The position numbers were made by a program, and so were the translations under genes. Under the pieces are notes generated by a model. It saw only the letters and a list, made by a program, of their open reading frames with translations. It made no database searches and had not been told where the DNA came from. Below are positions 26,256-34,020 of a DNA stretch of 51,837 bases, in pieces (within the stretch, counting starts at the first letter, position 1; the number at the start of each line of letters is the position of its first letter). The stretch comes from Ruminococcus sp. CAG:563 (GTDB lineage Bacteria > Bacillota > Clostridia > Oscillospirales > Acutalibacteraceae). Location of the stretch: contig FR882059.1 in assembly GCA_000434915.1 (NCBI GenBank), positions 1 to 51,837 on the forward strand, read 5' to 3'.

Positions 26256-26272
26256 TCTTGTTTCCTTTGTTT

Positions 26273-26305
26273 AAAAATAAGCCTGTCGGCAATATCCGGC
26301 AGGCT
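26273..26305 (-). terminator. Terminator of the acyltransferase-ACP operon
   Basis: A 10-bp stem (26280-26289 with 26296-26305, one G-U) is followed on the minus strand by ATTTTT. Confidence 0.8.
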
Positions 26306-26323
26306 CGCTTTGTTTTCCTATGC

Positions 26324-26554
26324 TTATGCGTTCTCCTCGAGATAATAAACAACGTCCTTAACAGTTACAAGAGTCGGAAGAACTCTGTCGGGGATCGTTA
26401 TTTCGTACTTCTCCTCGATCATGCAGATGAGGTCGAAAAGCTCGAAAGAATTAAGGCCGAGATCCGATGTAAGAACGTCGTCCGGCTCAACGGATGTGAT
26501 TCTGCCGTCGGTGTACTCGTTAAGCATTTCCAAAAGATCGTTTCTGATATCCAT
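26324..26554 (-). CDS. acpP: Acyl carrier protein
   Basis: The 76-residue acidic protein has the ACP fold and a phosphopantetheine attachment site at Ser36 in the motif DLGLNSFELFDLI, a variant of the usual DSL triad (NSF). It would carry acyl chains as thioesters. It starts 6 bases after the acyltransferase gene stops, so the two are one operon, and no fatty-acid synthesis genes are nearby. This suggests a dedicated partner of the acyltransferase rather than the housekeeping ACP; that is inference. Confidence 0.85.
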   Translation of the reverse strand: MDIRNDLLEMLNEYTDGRITSVEPDDVLTSDLGLNSFELFDLICMIEEKYEITIPDRVLPTLVTVKDVVYYLEENA

Positions 26555-26560
26555 ATTTTT

Positions 26561-27877
26561 TTACTCCTCAGCTTTAGCGGCTTTGCGCTTCTCGTTGCGC
26601 TGACGCCATATTTCGTTAAATATTTCCTCGGTCGCAAGCGAAACCTTGGTGACCGAAAAATCACAATGCTCGGGGAAGACATACCATGTGTCCTCCAATG
26701 TGTTAAGGTCGATGCAGTCACGGTGATTGCCGAATCTGTAGTTATACTCAACATGAACGGCATACTGACCCGCTGCGTCAATGTTCATCTCGAACGGCTG
26801 ACCGTCATAATCCCTGACGCCTTTAAGATGGAATCCCGTCATGTCATGAACAAGCGTACCCCTGCCCATATGGACAAAGCCCTTTGAATTTGGCAGATCG
26901 TTTACGTCAACCTGACTTTCAAAGTGATATGTTCCGTCAAGAACCTCTTTCTTAACCTGCTCACGCTCCCACTTGTACCAGTCGGTAGCAAATTTAAACT
27001 CCGTATTACCGTCGTCGGCTTCAAGCTCGCCGTAGTAATTGAGCGTCCATGACTTTCCGCAATGCTCGCAGAAAACCTTGTCGTTCTTCGAGTTCATCTT
27101 GTACTCGGTCATGCAGTGCGGACACTGATAAAGAACCTTATGCAGTCCCTCGGCACGCTTCTTGTAGCTGACCTTGACATGATTTTCGCTCTGCCATCTG
27201 AAATCGTCGTTATAAAGAAGATTTTTGATTTTCTCACCGATCTCCTCGGCACTCGCTTTTTTAAGCTCCTCCGGCGTGTAGGCAAGAACCATATCCGCCT
27301 GAATCGGATGCACCCAGCGCTTTCTGTGATTGCCCCAGAACGGATCATAGATGTGATGTCCTCGGCATGTGAGCGTTACAACGGGCACGCCCTGGTGCTT
27401 AACAAGCTGTCCAACCGCATCGGGAATAACCTCGGTAACGCCGCAAAGGGAATACCTCGCCTCGGCATAAATTCCGAAAATCTGGCCTTCCTTTATTGCC
27501 TTACGGCACTGACGAAGAAGCGAAATATCCGCCGTATATTTTCTTTTCGGGATCGCACCGAGTCTTCTCAAGCCCCATTCTCTGCCGATATAGTCGTCAA
27601 CGGCAGCCGGGAAAATTCCCCTGTTCGGGCTGATTGCGGCACTCATGATATAGAAGTCAAAGAAAGCATTGTGGTTGCACAAAAGAATGTACGGCGGCTT
27701 AACACCCTTCATTCTCACTTTATTAAGCTTCCCGAAATGAAGAAACTTTCTTATATATGAAAAGCCCCAAACGATTGGCATAACATACGGTCTCTGCTTA
27801 ATCGCAGGTGCATTCATATCAAATTTTTCGGTTTCAGGTGCGCCCCCTCGGACGTACTTTCCGAATTCCTTGCTCAA
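26561..27877 (-). CDS. PlsC-type acyltransferase with an internal zinc ribbon
   Basis: The 438-residue protein contains the 1-acylglycerol-phosphate acyltransferase fold: HX4D box NHNAFFD (about residue 69), a GIYAEARYS stretch in the place of the usual EGTRS motif, and a substrate-binding PVVTLTCRG strand. Beyond it are a four-cysteine zinc ribbon (CPHC...CEHC, about 253-275) and a beta-rich C-terminal domain of about 160 residues I do not recognise. It probably transfers an acyl group from ACP or CoA to a lipid precursor. I choose the TTG start at 27877 with GGGAAG upstream; an ATG at 27922 lies only five bases after a consensus -10. Confidence 0.78.
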   Translation of the reverse strand: MSKEFGKYVRGGAPETEKFDMNAPAIKQRPYVMPIVWGFSYIRKFLHFGKLNKVRMKGVKPPYILLCNHNAFFDFYIMSAAISPNRGIFPAAVDDYIGREWGLRRLGAIPKRKYTADISLLRQCRKAIKEGQIFGIYAEARYSLCGVTEVIPDAVGQLVKHQGVPVVTLTCRGHHIYDPFWGNHRKRWVHPIQADMVLAYTPEELKKASAEEIGEKIKNLLYNDDFRWQSENHVKVSYKKRAEGLHKVLYQCPHCMTEYKMNSKNDKVFCEHCGKSWTLNYYGELEADDGNTEFKFATDWYKWEREQVKKEVLDGTYHFESQVDVNDLPNSKGFVHMGRGTLVHDMTGFHLKGVRDYDGQPFEMNIDAAGQYAVHVEYNYRFGNHRDCIDLNTLEDTWYVFPEHCDFSVTKVSLATEEIFNEIWRQRNEKRKAAKAEE

Positions 27878-27927
27878 AACGTCACTTCCCTTTCGCTTTA
27901 ATTTTCTATGTTTTAAACACATTAACG

Positions 27928-27956
27928 ATTATAACACGCTTAAATGATTTATGCAA
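27928..27956 (-). promoter_or_regulatory. Promoter of the acyltransferase-ACP operon
   Basis: TTGCAT (27951-27956) and TATAAT (27928-27933) on the minus strand, spacer 17. Its position rules out translation from ATG 27922 except as a leaderless message. Confidence 0.7.
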
Positions 27957-27990
27957 TATTAAAAATTACCATTTAAAAGGTATATTTCTG

Positions 27991-28623
27991 TCACATTTTA
28001 AACAAATTCCACGGATATTTACCAAAATCGGGAAAGCTTTTAATCAAGAGCTCACGGCCGTCATATTGAAACTCGATCGTATGCGACCAAAGCGCAATAT
28101 CACATCCGTTATCACGGCTACCGTACTTTCCGTCACCTGCCAGCGGCATTTTTCTTGAAGCGAACTGAACTCTTATCTGATGGCTTCTGCCCGTGTTCAG
28201 CCTGACGCTGACAAGTGTTTTGCCGTCCGATTCGCCGATAGCCCTATAGTCAAGGCTCGCCCTGCGCACACCCTTGCGCTCACGCTTGACGACATAGCTT
28301 TTGTTCTTGTGCTTATCCTTGAAAAGCAGATCCTCAAAATGACCGTCCTTCTCCTCCGGAGTGCCTTCTATTACGGCAAGATAGGTCTTAACAAATCTTT
28401 TTTCGGCAATCTCCCTTGAAAGATAGGCCGCCGTTTTTTTGTTCTTGGCAAAAATCATAGTTCCGCCGACCGCCGTATCAAGCCTGTGAACGGGATAAAT
28501 TTCTCCGCCGGTCTGTTCCTTCAAGAACTTGACCAGGTCCTCTGCTCCGTCGCATTGTGAAGGTACGCCGACAGGTTTAATGCAGACTAATAAATCCGTG
28601 TTTTCAAATAATATTTCAATCAT
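27991..28623 (-). CDS. RluA family pseudouridine synthase
   Basis: The 210-residue protein is an RluA-type synthase without an S4 domain. The catalytic-Asp motif is HRLDTAVGG (usually HRLDRxTSG), with KTYLAVIEG, NTGRSHQIRVQ and the LAGDGKYG motif all in place. It isomerises a uridine in rRNA or tRNA; the target base is unknown. ATG 28623 overlaps the end of the preceding small gene by eight bases, so they are co-translated. The replacement of the Arg after HRLD by Thr is unusual but the catalytic Asp is present. Confidence 0.88.
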   Translation of the reverse strand: MIEILFENTDLLVCIKPVGVPSQCDGAEDLVKFLKEQTGGEIYPVHRLDTAVGGTMIFAKNKKTAAYLSREIAEKRFVKTYLAVIEGTPEEKDGHFEDLLFKDKHKNKSYVVKRERKGVRRASLDYRAIGESDGKTLVSVRLNTGRSHQIRVQFASRKMPLAGDGKYGSRDNGCDIALWSHTIEFQYDGRELLIKSFPDFGKYPWNLFKM

Positions 28624-28906
28624 CAATATTTTTTTCCTTGAATTTCTCGGCCGCAGTCTTTATTTTAAGCACCTGCTTCATAAATCCCATCAGCTCAATC
28701 GGGTTCGACGCTTTTTGCAGCTCCGGCGTAACGAGTGCAAAAATGTCTTTCAGCTCGGAAAGCTCACTGAGAAGCTCCTTTTTTTCCTCATCGCTCATGG
28801 CCGTAACATCCGACCTGAGCTTCTTTTCGACCTTTGCAAGCTCGTCGGAAACATCGCTGACTTTTTCGGCAGAAATCGGTCTGCCCTCTTCATCTCGAAT
28901 AATCAT
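28616..28906 (-). CDS. Small helical protein, unrecognised
   Basis: A 96-residue charged, all-helical protein (coiled-coil-like at about 20-65, DELAKVEKKLRSDV and EEKKELLSELSEL). It has no signal peptide, membrane segment or cysteine. AGGAG precedes the ATG at 28906. Its stop overlaps the start of the pseudouridine synthase gene, so it belongs to that operon. I do not recognise the family and cannot suggest a function. Confidence 0.65.
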   Translation of the reverse strand: MIIRDEEGRPISAEKVSDVSDELAKVEKKLRSDVTAMSDEEKKELLSELSELKDIFALVTPELQKASNPIELMGFMKQVLKIKTAAEKFKEKNIDD

Positions 28907-28926
28907 GTTTTTCTCCTATCAAAACA

Positions 28927-28967
28927 AATAGGGATTGTCGCATAATTTTGTCTGCGGCATCCCTATT
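28927..28967. terminator. Long hairpin terminator upstream of the 96-residue protein gene
   Basis: Nine perfect pairs AATAGGGAT (28927-28935) / ATCCCTATT (28959-28967), extended by TGTCGCA/TGCGGCA, with T-rich flanks on both strands. It would end minus-strand transcripts from the 29111-29482 gene. Confidence 0.7.
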
Positions 28968-29017
28968 ATTTCTTTAAATATTTTGGCATGATGTTGCTGT
29001 AAAATTTGTAACCGTTC

Positions 29018-29060
29018 GCAGCTCTCCTTGATTAGCAAGGAAATCACATGACAGAGCCGC
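29018..29060 (-). ncRNA. Candidate structured RNA or structured 3' UTR
   Basis: Between the stop of the small exported protein gene and the next terminator, an 8-bp stem (29018-29025 with 29053-29060, one G-U) is stacked on a 5-bp stem (29026-29030 with 29036-29040) with a five-base loop and a 12-base one-sided bulge (29041-29052). I could not match it to a known riboswitch. It may be an sRNA, a 3' UTR element or chance. Confidence 0.3.
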
Positions 29061-29110
29061 AATAATTTTAACACAAAATGCAAATCGTACCGTTATAATC
29101 GGATATAAGC

Positions 29111-29482
29111 TTATTTTTCTTCGCTTGTTACTTTCTGAATATACTTAAAGTTGAGAGCACCCTGATCCTTCATGATTTTCTCAACAGCCTTGTCCAGAGC
29201 GGCCTTGTTGTAAACAATATCGTTAACTTCCTTGCCCTCGGCGTCGGTGTAATAATATGAAATATATGCACCCTCAAAGCTCTTGAGGTTCTCACGCATC
29301 ATCTTCATAACCTCGTCCGTAACACCGATATAATCGGCTGCCTCGGCCTCGGACATATAAGTTGTGTCAGCGGCAACGGCAGAAGTCTCCTTCTTGTTAA
29401 CCGGTGATTTAACAGCGTATGTAACGCAGATTGCTGCTGTGCAAAGTACAGCTACTATTGAAGCAATGACAGTATTTTTCAT
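29111..29482 (-). CDS. Small membrane-anchored or exported protein with an excisionase-like helix-turn-helix pattern
   Basis: The 123-residue product starts with a hydrophobic signal/anchor (4-23, VIASIVAVLCTAAICVTYAV) without a clear cleavage site. After a Lys/Thr/Ala-rich linker, residues 42-110 read MSEAEAADYIGVTDEVMKMM...YNKAALDKAVEKIM, very like the excisionase/MerR-type winged HTH (normally MSVxEAAxYLGVSxxTVYR). That fold is normally cytosolic, so its presence outside or on a membrane anchor is odd. ATG 29482 is chosen because AAGGAG precedes it; the longer frame upstream lacks a ribosome site and contains the promoter. Confidence 0.7.
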   Translation of the reverse strand: MKNTVIASIVAVLCTAAICVTYAVKSPVNKKETSAVAADTTYMSEAEAADYIGVTDEVMKMMRENLKSFEGAYISYYYTDAEGKEVNDIVYNKAALDKAVEKIMKDQGALNFKYIQKVTSEEK

Positions 29483-29514
29483 TGAAAAAACTCCTTCTTT
29501 TAATTTCTCTATGT

Positions 29515-29543
29515 ATAATAACACATTAAACGAATTATTGCAA
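29515..29543 (-). promoter_or_regulatory. Promoter of the excisionase-like exported protein gene
   Basis: TTGCAA (29538-29543) and TATTAT (29515-29520) on the minus strand, spacer 17. Confidence 0.55.
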
Positions 29544-29547
29544 GTTT

Positions 29548-29889
29548 TTATTCCCATTCTTTCCATATTTCCGGCTTATAGCCGACAGTCGCCTTTTTGC
29601 CGTTCCTGACAATCGGCGTTTTGAAGAGAGACTGGTTTTCCAAAAGCTTCTCTTCAACAGCTTCCTTTGACGCAAGATACTTGATGAAGCACTTCTCATA
29701 TGCCTTTGACTTTTCATCTATCAAATCATCAATCGAGCCGACGGCTGCCTTGATGTTTCTGTACTCCCCTGCGCTCATGCCGTATTTTTCAAGGTCAATG
29801 TATTGATACTTGATTCTGCGCTCCTTAAAGTAACGCTCCGCCTTTTTGGTATCAAAGCACTTTGACTTGCCGTAAATCTGAATATTCAT
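29548..29889 (-). CDS. ArsC/Spx family thioredoxin-like protein
   Basis: A 113-residue ArsC-fold protein with an N-terminal active-site pattern GKSKCFDTKKAERYF (single Cys11, no CXXC partner) and a KTPIVRNGKKATVGYKPEIW C-terminal strand containing the conserved cis-Pro region. It fits the ArsC/Spx/YffB group of small redox proteins. Arsenate reduction is not implied, since no ars genes are nearby and the catalytic Arg triad is not evident. I choose ATG 29889, five bases after GAGGTG, over the adjacent ATG and a much longer upstream frame. Confidence 0.82.
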   Translation of the reverse strand: MNIQIYGKSKCFDTKKAERYFKERRIKYQYIDLEKYGMSAGEYRNIKAAVGSIDDLIDEKSKAYEKCFIKYLASKEAVEEKLLENQSLFKTPIVRNGKKATVGYKPEIWKEWE

Positions 29890-29910
29890 CATATCACCTC
29901 GGTTTTGATA

Positions 29911-29939
29911 TTGAAAATTATATCGTAAAATGGTAGAAT
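29911..29939 (+). promoter_or_regulatory. Promoter of the CCA nucleotidyltransferase gene
   Basis: TTGAAA (29911-29916) and TAGAAT (29934-29939), spacer 17, leave a very short leader before the start at 29955. Confidence 0.55.
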
Positions 29940-29954
29940 TGTAAAGAGGTGAAA

Positions 29955-31295
29955 ATGATGCGTATAAATTGTCCCGAAAAAATTCTGAAAGCCATTGCCC
30001 TGCTTGAGAGTAACGGTTATTCGGCCTATGCCGTCGGCGGCTGTGTCCGTGATTCAATTATGGGCAGAACTCCGAACGACTGGGACATGACGACCTCGGC
30101 CACCCCTGCCGAAACAAGAACCGTTTTCAAGAGTTTTCGAACTATTGCAACAGGAATAAAGCACGGCACAATAACGGTCATAATCGGCTCCGAGCCTGTC
30201 GAAATAACAACAATGAGGGTTGACGGAAAATATTCGGACAACCGCCACCCCGAAAACGTATCTTTTACAAAAAGAATCGAGGACGATCTTTCGCGCCGTG
30301 ATTTCACCGTGAACGCAATGGCATATAACCCCAAAACAGGCATTATCGACCCGTTCGGCGGTCAGAATGACATAAAAAGCAAAACGATTCGCTGCGTCGG
30401 CAATCCCGATAAACGCTTCAACGAGGATGCTCTGAGGATTCTTCGTGCGATCAGGTTTTCTTCCGTGCTCGGATTTGATATTGACAAAAAAACCTCGCAA
30501 AGCATAATTAATAACCGTTCTCTGCTTCAAAATATTTCAAAGGAACGAATCAGAGTTGAGCTTATAAAAATGCTCTGCGGTCAAAATATTGAAAGGATAC
30601 TTACGGATTATAAAAGCGTGCTCTTTGATATTATCCCCGAGCTTGCCGCCGAGGATGGATTTTTGCAGCACACGCCGTATCATATTTATGACGTTTGGAC
30701 GCACACAACCAAGGTTGTGTCAAGCATTGAACCTCAATCCGATCTGAGAGTTGCCGCCTTGCTGCACGATATAGAAAAGCCGTCAATGTTCCGGCTTGAT
30801 TCGCAGGGAATCGGCCATTTCAAGGGTCACCCTCAAAAAGGTGCGGAAACGGCAGAGAGAATTCTGCGCAGACTTCGGTTTTCAAATGCAGAAATACATC
30901 ATATAACGACGATTATCCGTCTGCATGACGAACGTCCCGACGGCAACCGCTTTCATTTGGCTAAACTTTGCTCTCAATACGGCATTGACAATGTTGAAGA
31001 TACATTGAAGCTGATACTCGCCGACGCTCACGGAAAAAATTCCGAATTTTTCGACCAAGAGACTGATGCCGTTCATGTCGCACAGGAGCAGATTGGCCTC
31101 ATAAGAGAAAATCATATTTGTCTCAAAACCTCGGAGCTGGATATAAACGGCAACGACATTATGGCACTCGGAATCGACAGAACAATGATAAGAGAAACTC
31201 TTGAATTTCTGCTTGACGAGGTTATTGACGAACGTATCGAAAACAGTAAATCCGCCCTTTCACAGGCAGCAAAGAAATATAATAAATTAAAATAA
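29955..31295 (+). CDS. cca: CCA tRNA nucleotidyltransferase
   Basis: The 446-residue enzyme has the class II nucleotidyltransferase head (YAVGGCVRDSIMG and the catalytic NDWDMTTSA), the ERDxxR-type RRDFTVNAMAYNP segment, a DPFGGQND turn, the nucleotide-selecting EDALRILRAIRFSS helix and a downstream HD domain with LLHDIEKP. It adds or repairs CCA at tRNA 3' ends; the HD domain often carries phosphohydrolase activity. All three tRNA genes I could fully delimit here plus tRNA-Leu(GAG) already encode CCA, so repair is its likely main job. AGAGG at 29945-29949 fits ATG 29955 or 29958. Confidence 0.93.
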   Translation: MMRINCPEKILKAIALLESNGYSAYAVGGCVRDSIMGRTPNDWDMTTSATPAETRTVFKSFRTIATGIKHGTITVIIGSEPVEITTMRVDGKYSDNRHPENVSFTKRIEDDLSRRDFTVNAMAYNPKTGIIDPFGGQNDIKSKTIRCVGNPDKRFNEDALRILRAIRFSSVLGFDIDKKTSQSIINNRSLLQNISKERIRVELIKMLCGQNIERILTDYKSVLFDIIPELAAEDGFLQHTPYHIYDVWTHTTKVVSSIEPQSDLRVAALLHDIEKPSMFRLDSQGIGHFKGHPQKGAETAERILRRLRFSNAEIHHITTIIRLHDERPDGNRFHLAKLCSQYGIDNVEDTLKLILADAHGKNSEFFDQETDAVHVAQEQIGLIRENHICLKTSELDINGNDIMALGIDRTMIRETLEFLLDEVIDERIENSKSALSQAAKKYNKLK

Positions 31296-31308
31296 TCCAA
31301 GAAAATAA

Positions 31309-31340
31309 CTGCCGCAACATTTTTGTTACGGCAGCTTTTT
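31309..31340. terminator. Bidirectional terminator between cca and glyA
   Basis: CTGCCGCAAC (31309-31318) pairs with GTTACGGCAG (31325-31334), one mismatch, with T5 after it on the plus strand and T-rich sequence on the minus strand. Confidence 0.8.
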
Positions 31341-31344
31341 AAGA

Positions 31345-32586
31345 TTATTCACTGTAAAGCGGAAACTTTTCGCAAAGCGACTGAACCTCGGAGAGAACCC
31401 TGTCCTTATTTTCATCAAAATCATTTATAATATCGCTTATCCAGCCTGCGATAAGCTCCATTTCAGGCTCTTTAAAGCCCCTCGTTGTAACGGCAGGTGT
31501 TCCGATTCTCAGGCCGCTTGTAACAAACGGACTTTGCGGATCGTTCGGAATCGTGTTTTTGTTCGCCGTAATGCGAACCTCGTCGAGCCTGTGCTCGAGC
31601 TCCTTGCCCGTGATGCCCTTGTTGCGAAGGTCAAGCAGCATGAGATGATTGTCCGTTCCGCCGGAAACAATGTCAATTCCGTTTTTCATAAGCGCATCGG
31701 CAAGCGTTGAGGCATTTTTCACAACCTGCTTTTGATAAGTCTTGAATTCGTCTGTCAAGGCTTCGCCGAGTGCAACAGCCTTTGCGGCTATGATGTGCAT
31801 GAGCGGTCCTCCCTGTGTTCCGGGAAAAACGGCCTTGTCAATCTGCTTTGCAAACTGCTCCTTGCAAAGAATCATACCGCCTCTCGGTCCTCTGAGGGTC
31901 TTATGGGTGGTGGTCGTTACGATATCGGCATACGGCACGGGTGACGGATGAACTCCTGCGGCAACCAGTCCCGCAATGTGAGCCATATCAACCATGAGAT
32001 ATGCGCCGACCTTATCGGCAATTTCACGGCAGCGCGGGAAGTCGATTACCCTTGAATATGCACTTGCACCGGCAACAATAAGCTTCGGCTTGCATTCAAG
32101 AGCGATTCGTTCCATCTCGTCATAGTCGATTTTTGCCGTCACTTCATCGACGCCATATGGGACGACATTGAAATATTTACCCGAAATGTTTACCGGTGAA
32201 CCGTGCGAAAGGTGTCCGCCCTGCTGAAGATTCATTCCCATAACGGTATCGCCCGGATTAAGCAGTGCAAAAAACACGGCAAGGTTTGCATTCGCTCCGC
32301 TGTGCGGCTGAACGTTGACATGCTCCGCTCCGAAAAGCTCCTTTGCTCTGTTTCGTGCGATTTCTTCGACAACGTCAACACACTGACAGCCTCCGTAATA
32401 CCTCTTCGACGGATATCCCTCGGCATACTTGTTCGTCAGAACACTTCCTGCTGCAAGCAAAACGGCCTTTGATACAATGTTTTCGGATGCGATAAGCTCA
32501 ATATTGTGCTGCTGGCGTTCAAGCTCGCTTTCACATGCCGAATAAACCTCATTATCATAAGCAGAAAGTTCATCAAAAAATTTCAT
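31345..32586 (-). CDS. glyA: Serine hydroxymethyltransferase
   Basis: The 413-residue PLP enzyme shows NIELIASENIVS, the NKYAEGYPSKRYYGGC loop, HSGANAN, the MVDMAHIAGL Asp/His pair and the PLP-lysine motif VTTTTHKTLRGPRGG. It interconverts serine and glycine with tetrahydrofolate and supplies one-carbon units. Length is standard. GGAGG lies 6 bases before the ATG. It follows the polysaccharide deacetylase gene on the same strand with a gap of about 70 bases holding a small T-poor hairpin. Confidence 0.97.
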   Translation of the reverse strand: MKFFDELSAYDNEVYSACESELERQQHNIELIASENIVSKAVLLAAGSVLTNKYAEGYPSKRYYGGCQCVDVVEEIARNRAKELFGAEHVNVQPHSGANANLAVFFALLNPGDTVMGMNLQQGGHLSHGSPVNISGKYFNVVPYGVDEVTAKIDYDEMERIALECKPKLIVAGASAYSRVIDFPRCREIADKVGAYLMVDMAHIAGLVAAGVHPSPVPYADIVTTTTHKTLRGPRGGMILCKEQFAKQIDKAVFPGTQGGPLMHIIAAKAVALGEALTDEFKTYQKQVVKNASTLADALMKNGIDIVSGGTDNHLMLLDLRNKGITGKELEHRLDEVRITANKNTIPNDPQSPFVTSGLRIGTPAVTTRGFKEPEMELIAGWISDIINDFDENKDRVLSEVQSLCEKFPLYSE

Positions 32587-32657
32587 ATGTCATCCTCCGT
32601 TTTTCAGTCTGTATATGTAATTACCGAAAAATCGGCAATTATTTCTCAGAAGTTTTC

Positions 32658-33521
32658 TCAACCTGCGTCATCACATTCCTCAGCCGGAGTCTGCGGCGTT
32701 GCGCTGAAATACTTTTCGCCCGGCTCAACGTCCACTCCCCTGATCTTCATAAGCTCTGAAAACGTAACGAATTTATATCCCTGCTTTGCAAGCTCCGGAA
32801 TAATCCTTGCAACAGCGTCCGCAGTCGCAGGATAAAGGTCATGCATAAGAACAATACTGCCGTCAAAAACATTATCCATAACGGTCTGATAATCCCTGTC
32901 GGCATTTCTGTAATCCCAGTCACGAGAATCGACGCTCCAAAGCACCATAGGCATGTTTACATTTGCCTTAACCGTCTCGTTAGCCGCTCCCTCGGGAGGT
33001 CTGAGAACCTTAACCTTTTTGCCGGAATACTTTGAAATAGCATCACAGGACTTTCTTATTTCTTCTTGCATCTCCGGAACGGAAAGCGTATTGAGATTAA
33101 CGTGCGAATAGGTGTGAGTTCCTATTTCACAGCCCATTTTTGACGCTCTTTCTATCTCGTCGGAATATGTTGCCGCCCTGTCGCCGACCACAAAGAACGT
33201 TGCCCTGCCGTTATATTTTTCTAGGACATCGAGAATTTTATTCGTAACCGGAGCATATGGTCCGTCGTCAAAGGTAAAGCATACAAGCTTGTCGGTCGAC
33301 TTCGGCAGCTCCCTATTCTCCTTTTCTTCTTCGGTCGTTGTCTGAGCAGTTGTCTCGCTCTTTTTCTCTTCGGTTTTATTTTCCGTTGTCGTTTCACTTG
33401 TTTTGTTCTGTGCATCATGCCGTTCTTCTGCCATTTTTCCGCTGAAGCCGTAAACGGAAATAAGCAGAATAGCAACAAATGCAACCAAAAAGATAGTTTT
33501 CCCTATAAAATCCCTTTTCAT
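32658..33521 (-). CDS. Membrane-anchored polysaccharide deacetylase (NodB domain)
   Basis: The 287-residue protein has an N-terminal membrane anchor (about 7-27), a low-complexity Thr/Glu/Lys linker (about 35-75) and a NodB carbohydrate esterase 4 domain: motif 1 TFDDGPY, motif 2 HTYSHVN, motif 3 RPPEGAAN (Tyr replaced by Glu relative to the common RPPYG), motif 4 WSVDSRDWDYRN and motif 5 LMHDLYPAT. The linker fits an anchor spanning the wall. It would de-N-acetylate peptidoglycan or another surface glycan. ATG 33521 is preferred to a start 51 bases upstream because GGAGAT precedes it. Confidence 0.9.
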   Translation of the reverse strand: MKRDFIGKTIFLVAFVAILLISVYGFSGKMAEERHDAQNKTSETTTENKTEEKKSETTAQTTTEEEKENRELPKSTDKLVCFTFDDGPYAPVTNKILDVLEKYNGRATFFVVGDRAATYSDEIERASKMGCEIGTHTYSHVNLNTLSVPEMQEEIRKSCDAISKYSGKKVKVLRPPEGAANETVKANVNMPMVLWSVDSRDWDYRNADRDYQTVMDNVFDGSIVLMHDLYPATADAVARIIPELAKQGYKFVTFSELMKIRGVDVEPGEKYFSATPQTPAEECDDAG

Positions 33522-33572
33522 TACTAAAAATACATCTCCATGACTTATTTCGGCAAAATTATACCGTCTCAA

Positions 33573-33601
33573 ATTATATCATTTTTTGTGTTTATAATCA
33601 A
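33573..33601 (-). promoter_or_regulatory. Promoter of the polysaccharide deacetylase gene
   Basis: TTGATT (33596-33601) and TATAAT (33573-33578) on the minus strand, spacer 17. Confidence 0.6.
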
Positions 33602-33710
33602 TCCTCTTTTATAAAATTGACACAAATATTACAATTTCAATCCGTCTGAATTAATTTTTATTTTAAAGTTGATTTATTATAAAATATCTTGAAAAAAATC
33701 AAAAAAACAC

Positions 33711-33739
33711 TTGACATTTTCCAATCTATGCTATATAAT
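33711..33739 (+). promoter_or_regulatory. Promoter of the tRNA-Met/tRNA-Glu pair
   Basis: Consensus TTGACA (33711-33716) and TATAAT (33734-33739) with a 17-base spacer. Confidence 0.85.
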
Positions 33740-33778
33740 TAGCAAGTCGCTTGGAAATAATAAGAGCGATAAACATAT

Positions 33779-33855
33779 GGCGGCATAGCTCAGCTGGCTA
33801 GAGTACTCGGTTCATACCCGATTGGTCGTAGGTTCGAATCCCACTGCCGCTACCA
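33779..33855 (+). tRNA. tRNA-Met (anticodon CAU)
   Basis: Acceptor GGCGGCA / TGCCGCT (first pair G-U), D stem GCTC/GAGT, anticodon loop TTCATAC, T loop TTCGAAT, A73 and encoded CCA. Elongator rather than initiator, because the anticodon stem lacks three G-C pairs at the loop and pair 1-72 is not C-A. Two stem mismatches are present: C27-U43 and A51-C63. An Ile2 identity cannot be excluded from the anticodon alone. Confidence 0.9.
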
Positions 33856-33858
33856 TAT

Positions 33859-33933
33859 GGCCCGGTGGTCAAGCGGCTAAGACACCGCCCTTTCACGGCG
33901 GTAACACGAGTTCGATTCTCGTCCGGGTCACCA
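33859..33933 (+). tRNA. tRNA-Glu (anticodon UUC)
   Basis: Acceptor GGCCCGG / CCGGGTC with one G-U pair, anticodon stem CCGCC/GGCGG with loop CTTTCAC (anticodon UUC), T loop TTCGATT and encoded CCA. It follows tRNA-Met by three bases, so they share one transcript. Confidence 0.95.
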
Positions 33934-33963
33934 AGTCGAGATTTTGTCTCGACTTTATTTTTT
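33933..33963 (+). terminator. Terminator of the tRNA-Met/Glu transcript
   Basis: Perfect 8-bp stem (33933-33940 with 33948-33955) followed by a T-rich tract. Confidence 0.85.
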
Positions 33964-33986
33964 TATAAAATCAGTCAACAATAACT

Positions 33987-34020
33987 AAGGCTACGGAAAT
34001 AGTTTTCCGTGGCCTTATAT
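33987..34020 (+). terminator. Second hairpin after the tRNA pair
   Basis: A 13-bp stem (33987-33999 with 34004-34016, one G-U) and loop TAGT is followed by ATATTTT. The T run is weak, so it may be a backup terminator. Confidence 0.5.

Noticed and set aside
26258..26887. Long plus-strand open frame (209 codons) over the ACP and acyltransferase genes
   Set aside because: It is antisense to two genes with clear family motifs and a shared operon; its own translation shows no domain and lacks a ribosome site.
29483..29566. Upstream extension of the excisionase-like protein to ATG 29566
   Set aside because: The extension contains the -35/-10 elements and displaces the signal/anchor helix from the N terminus.
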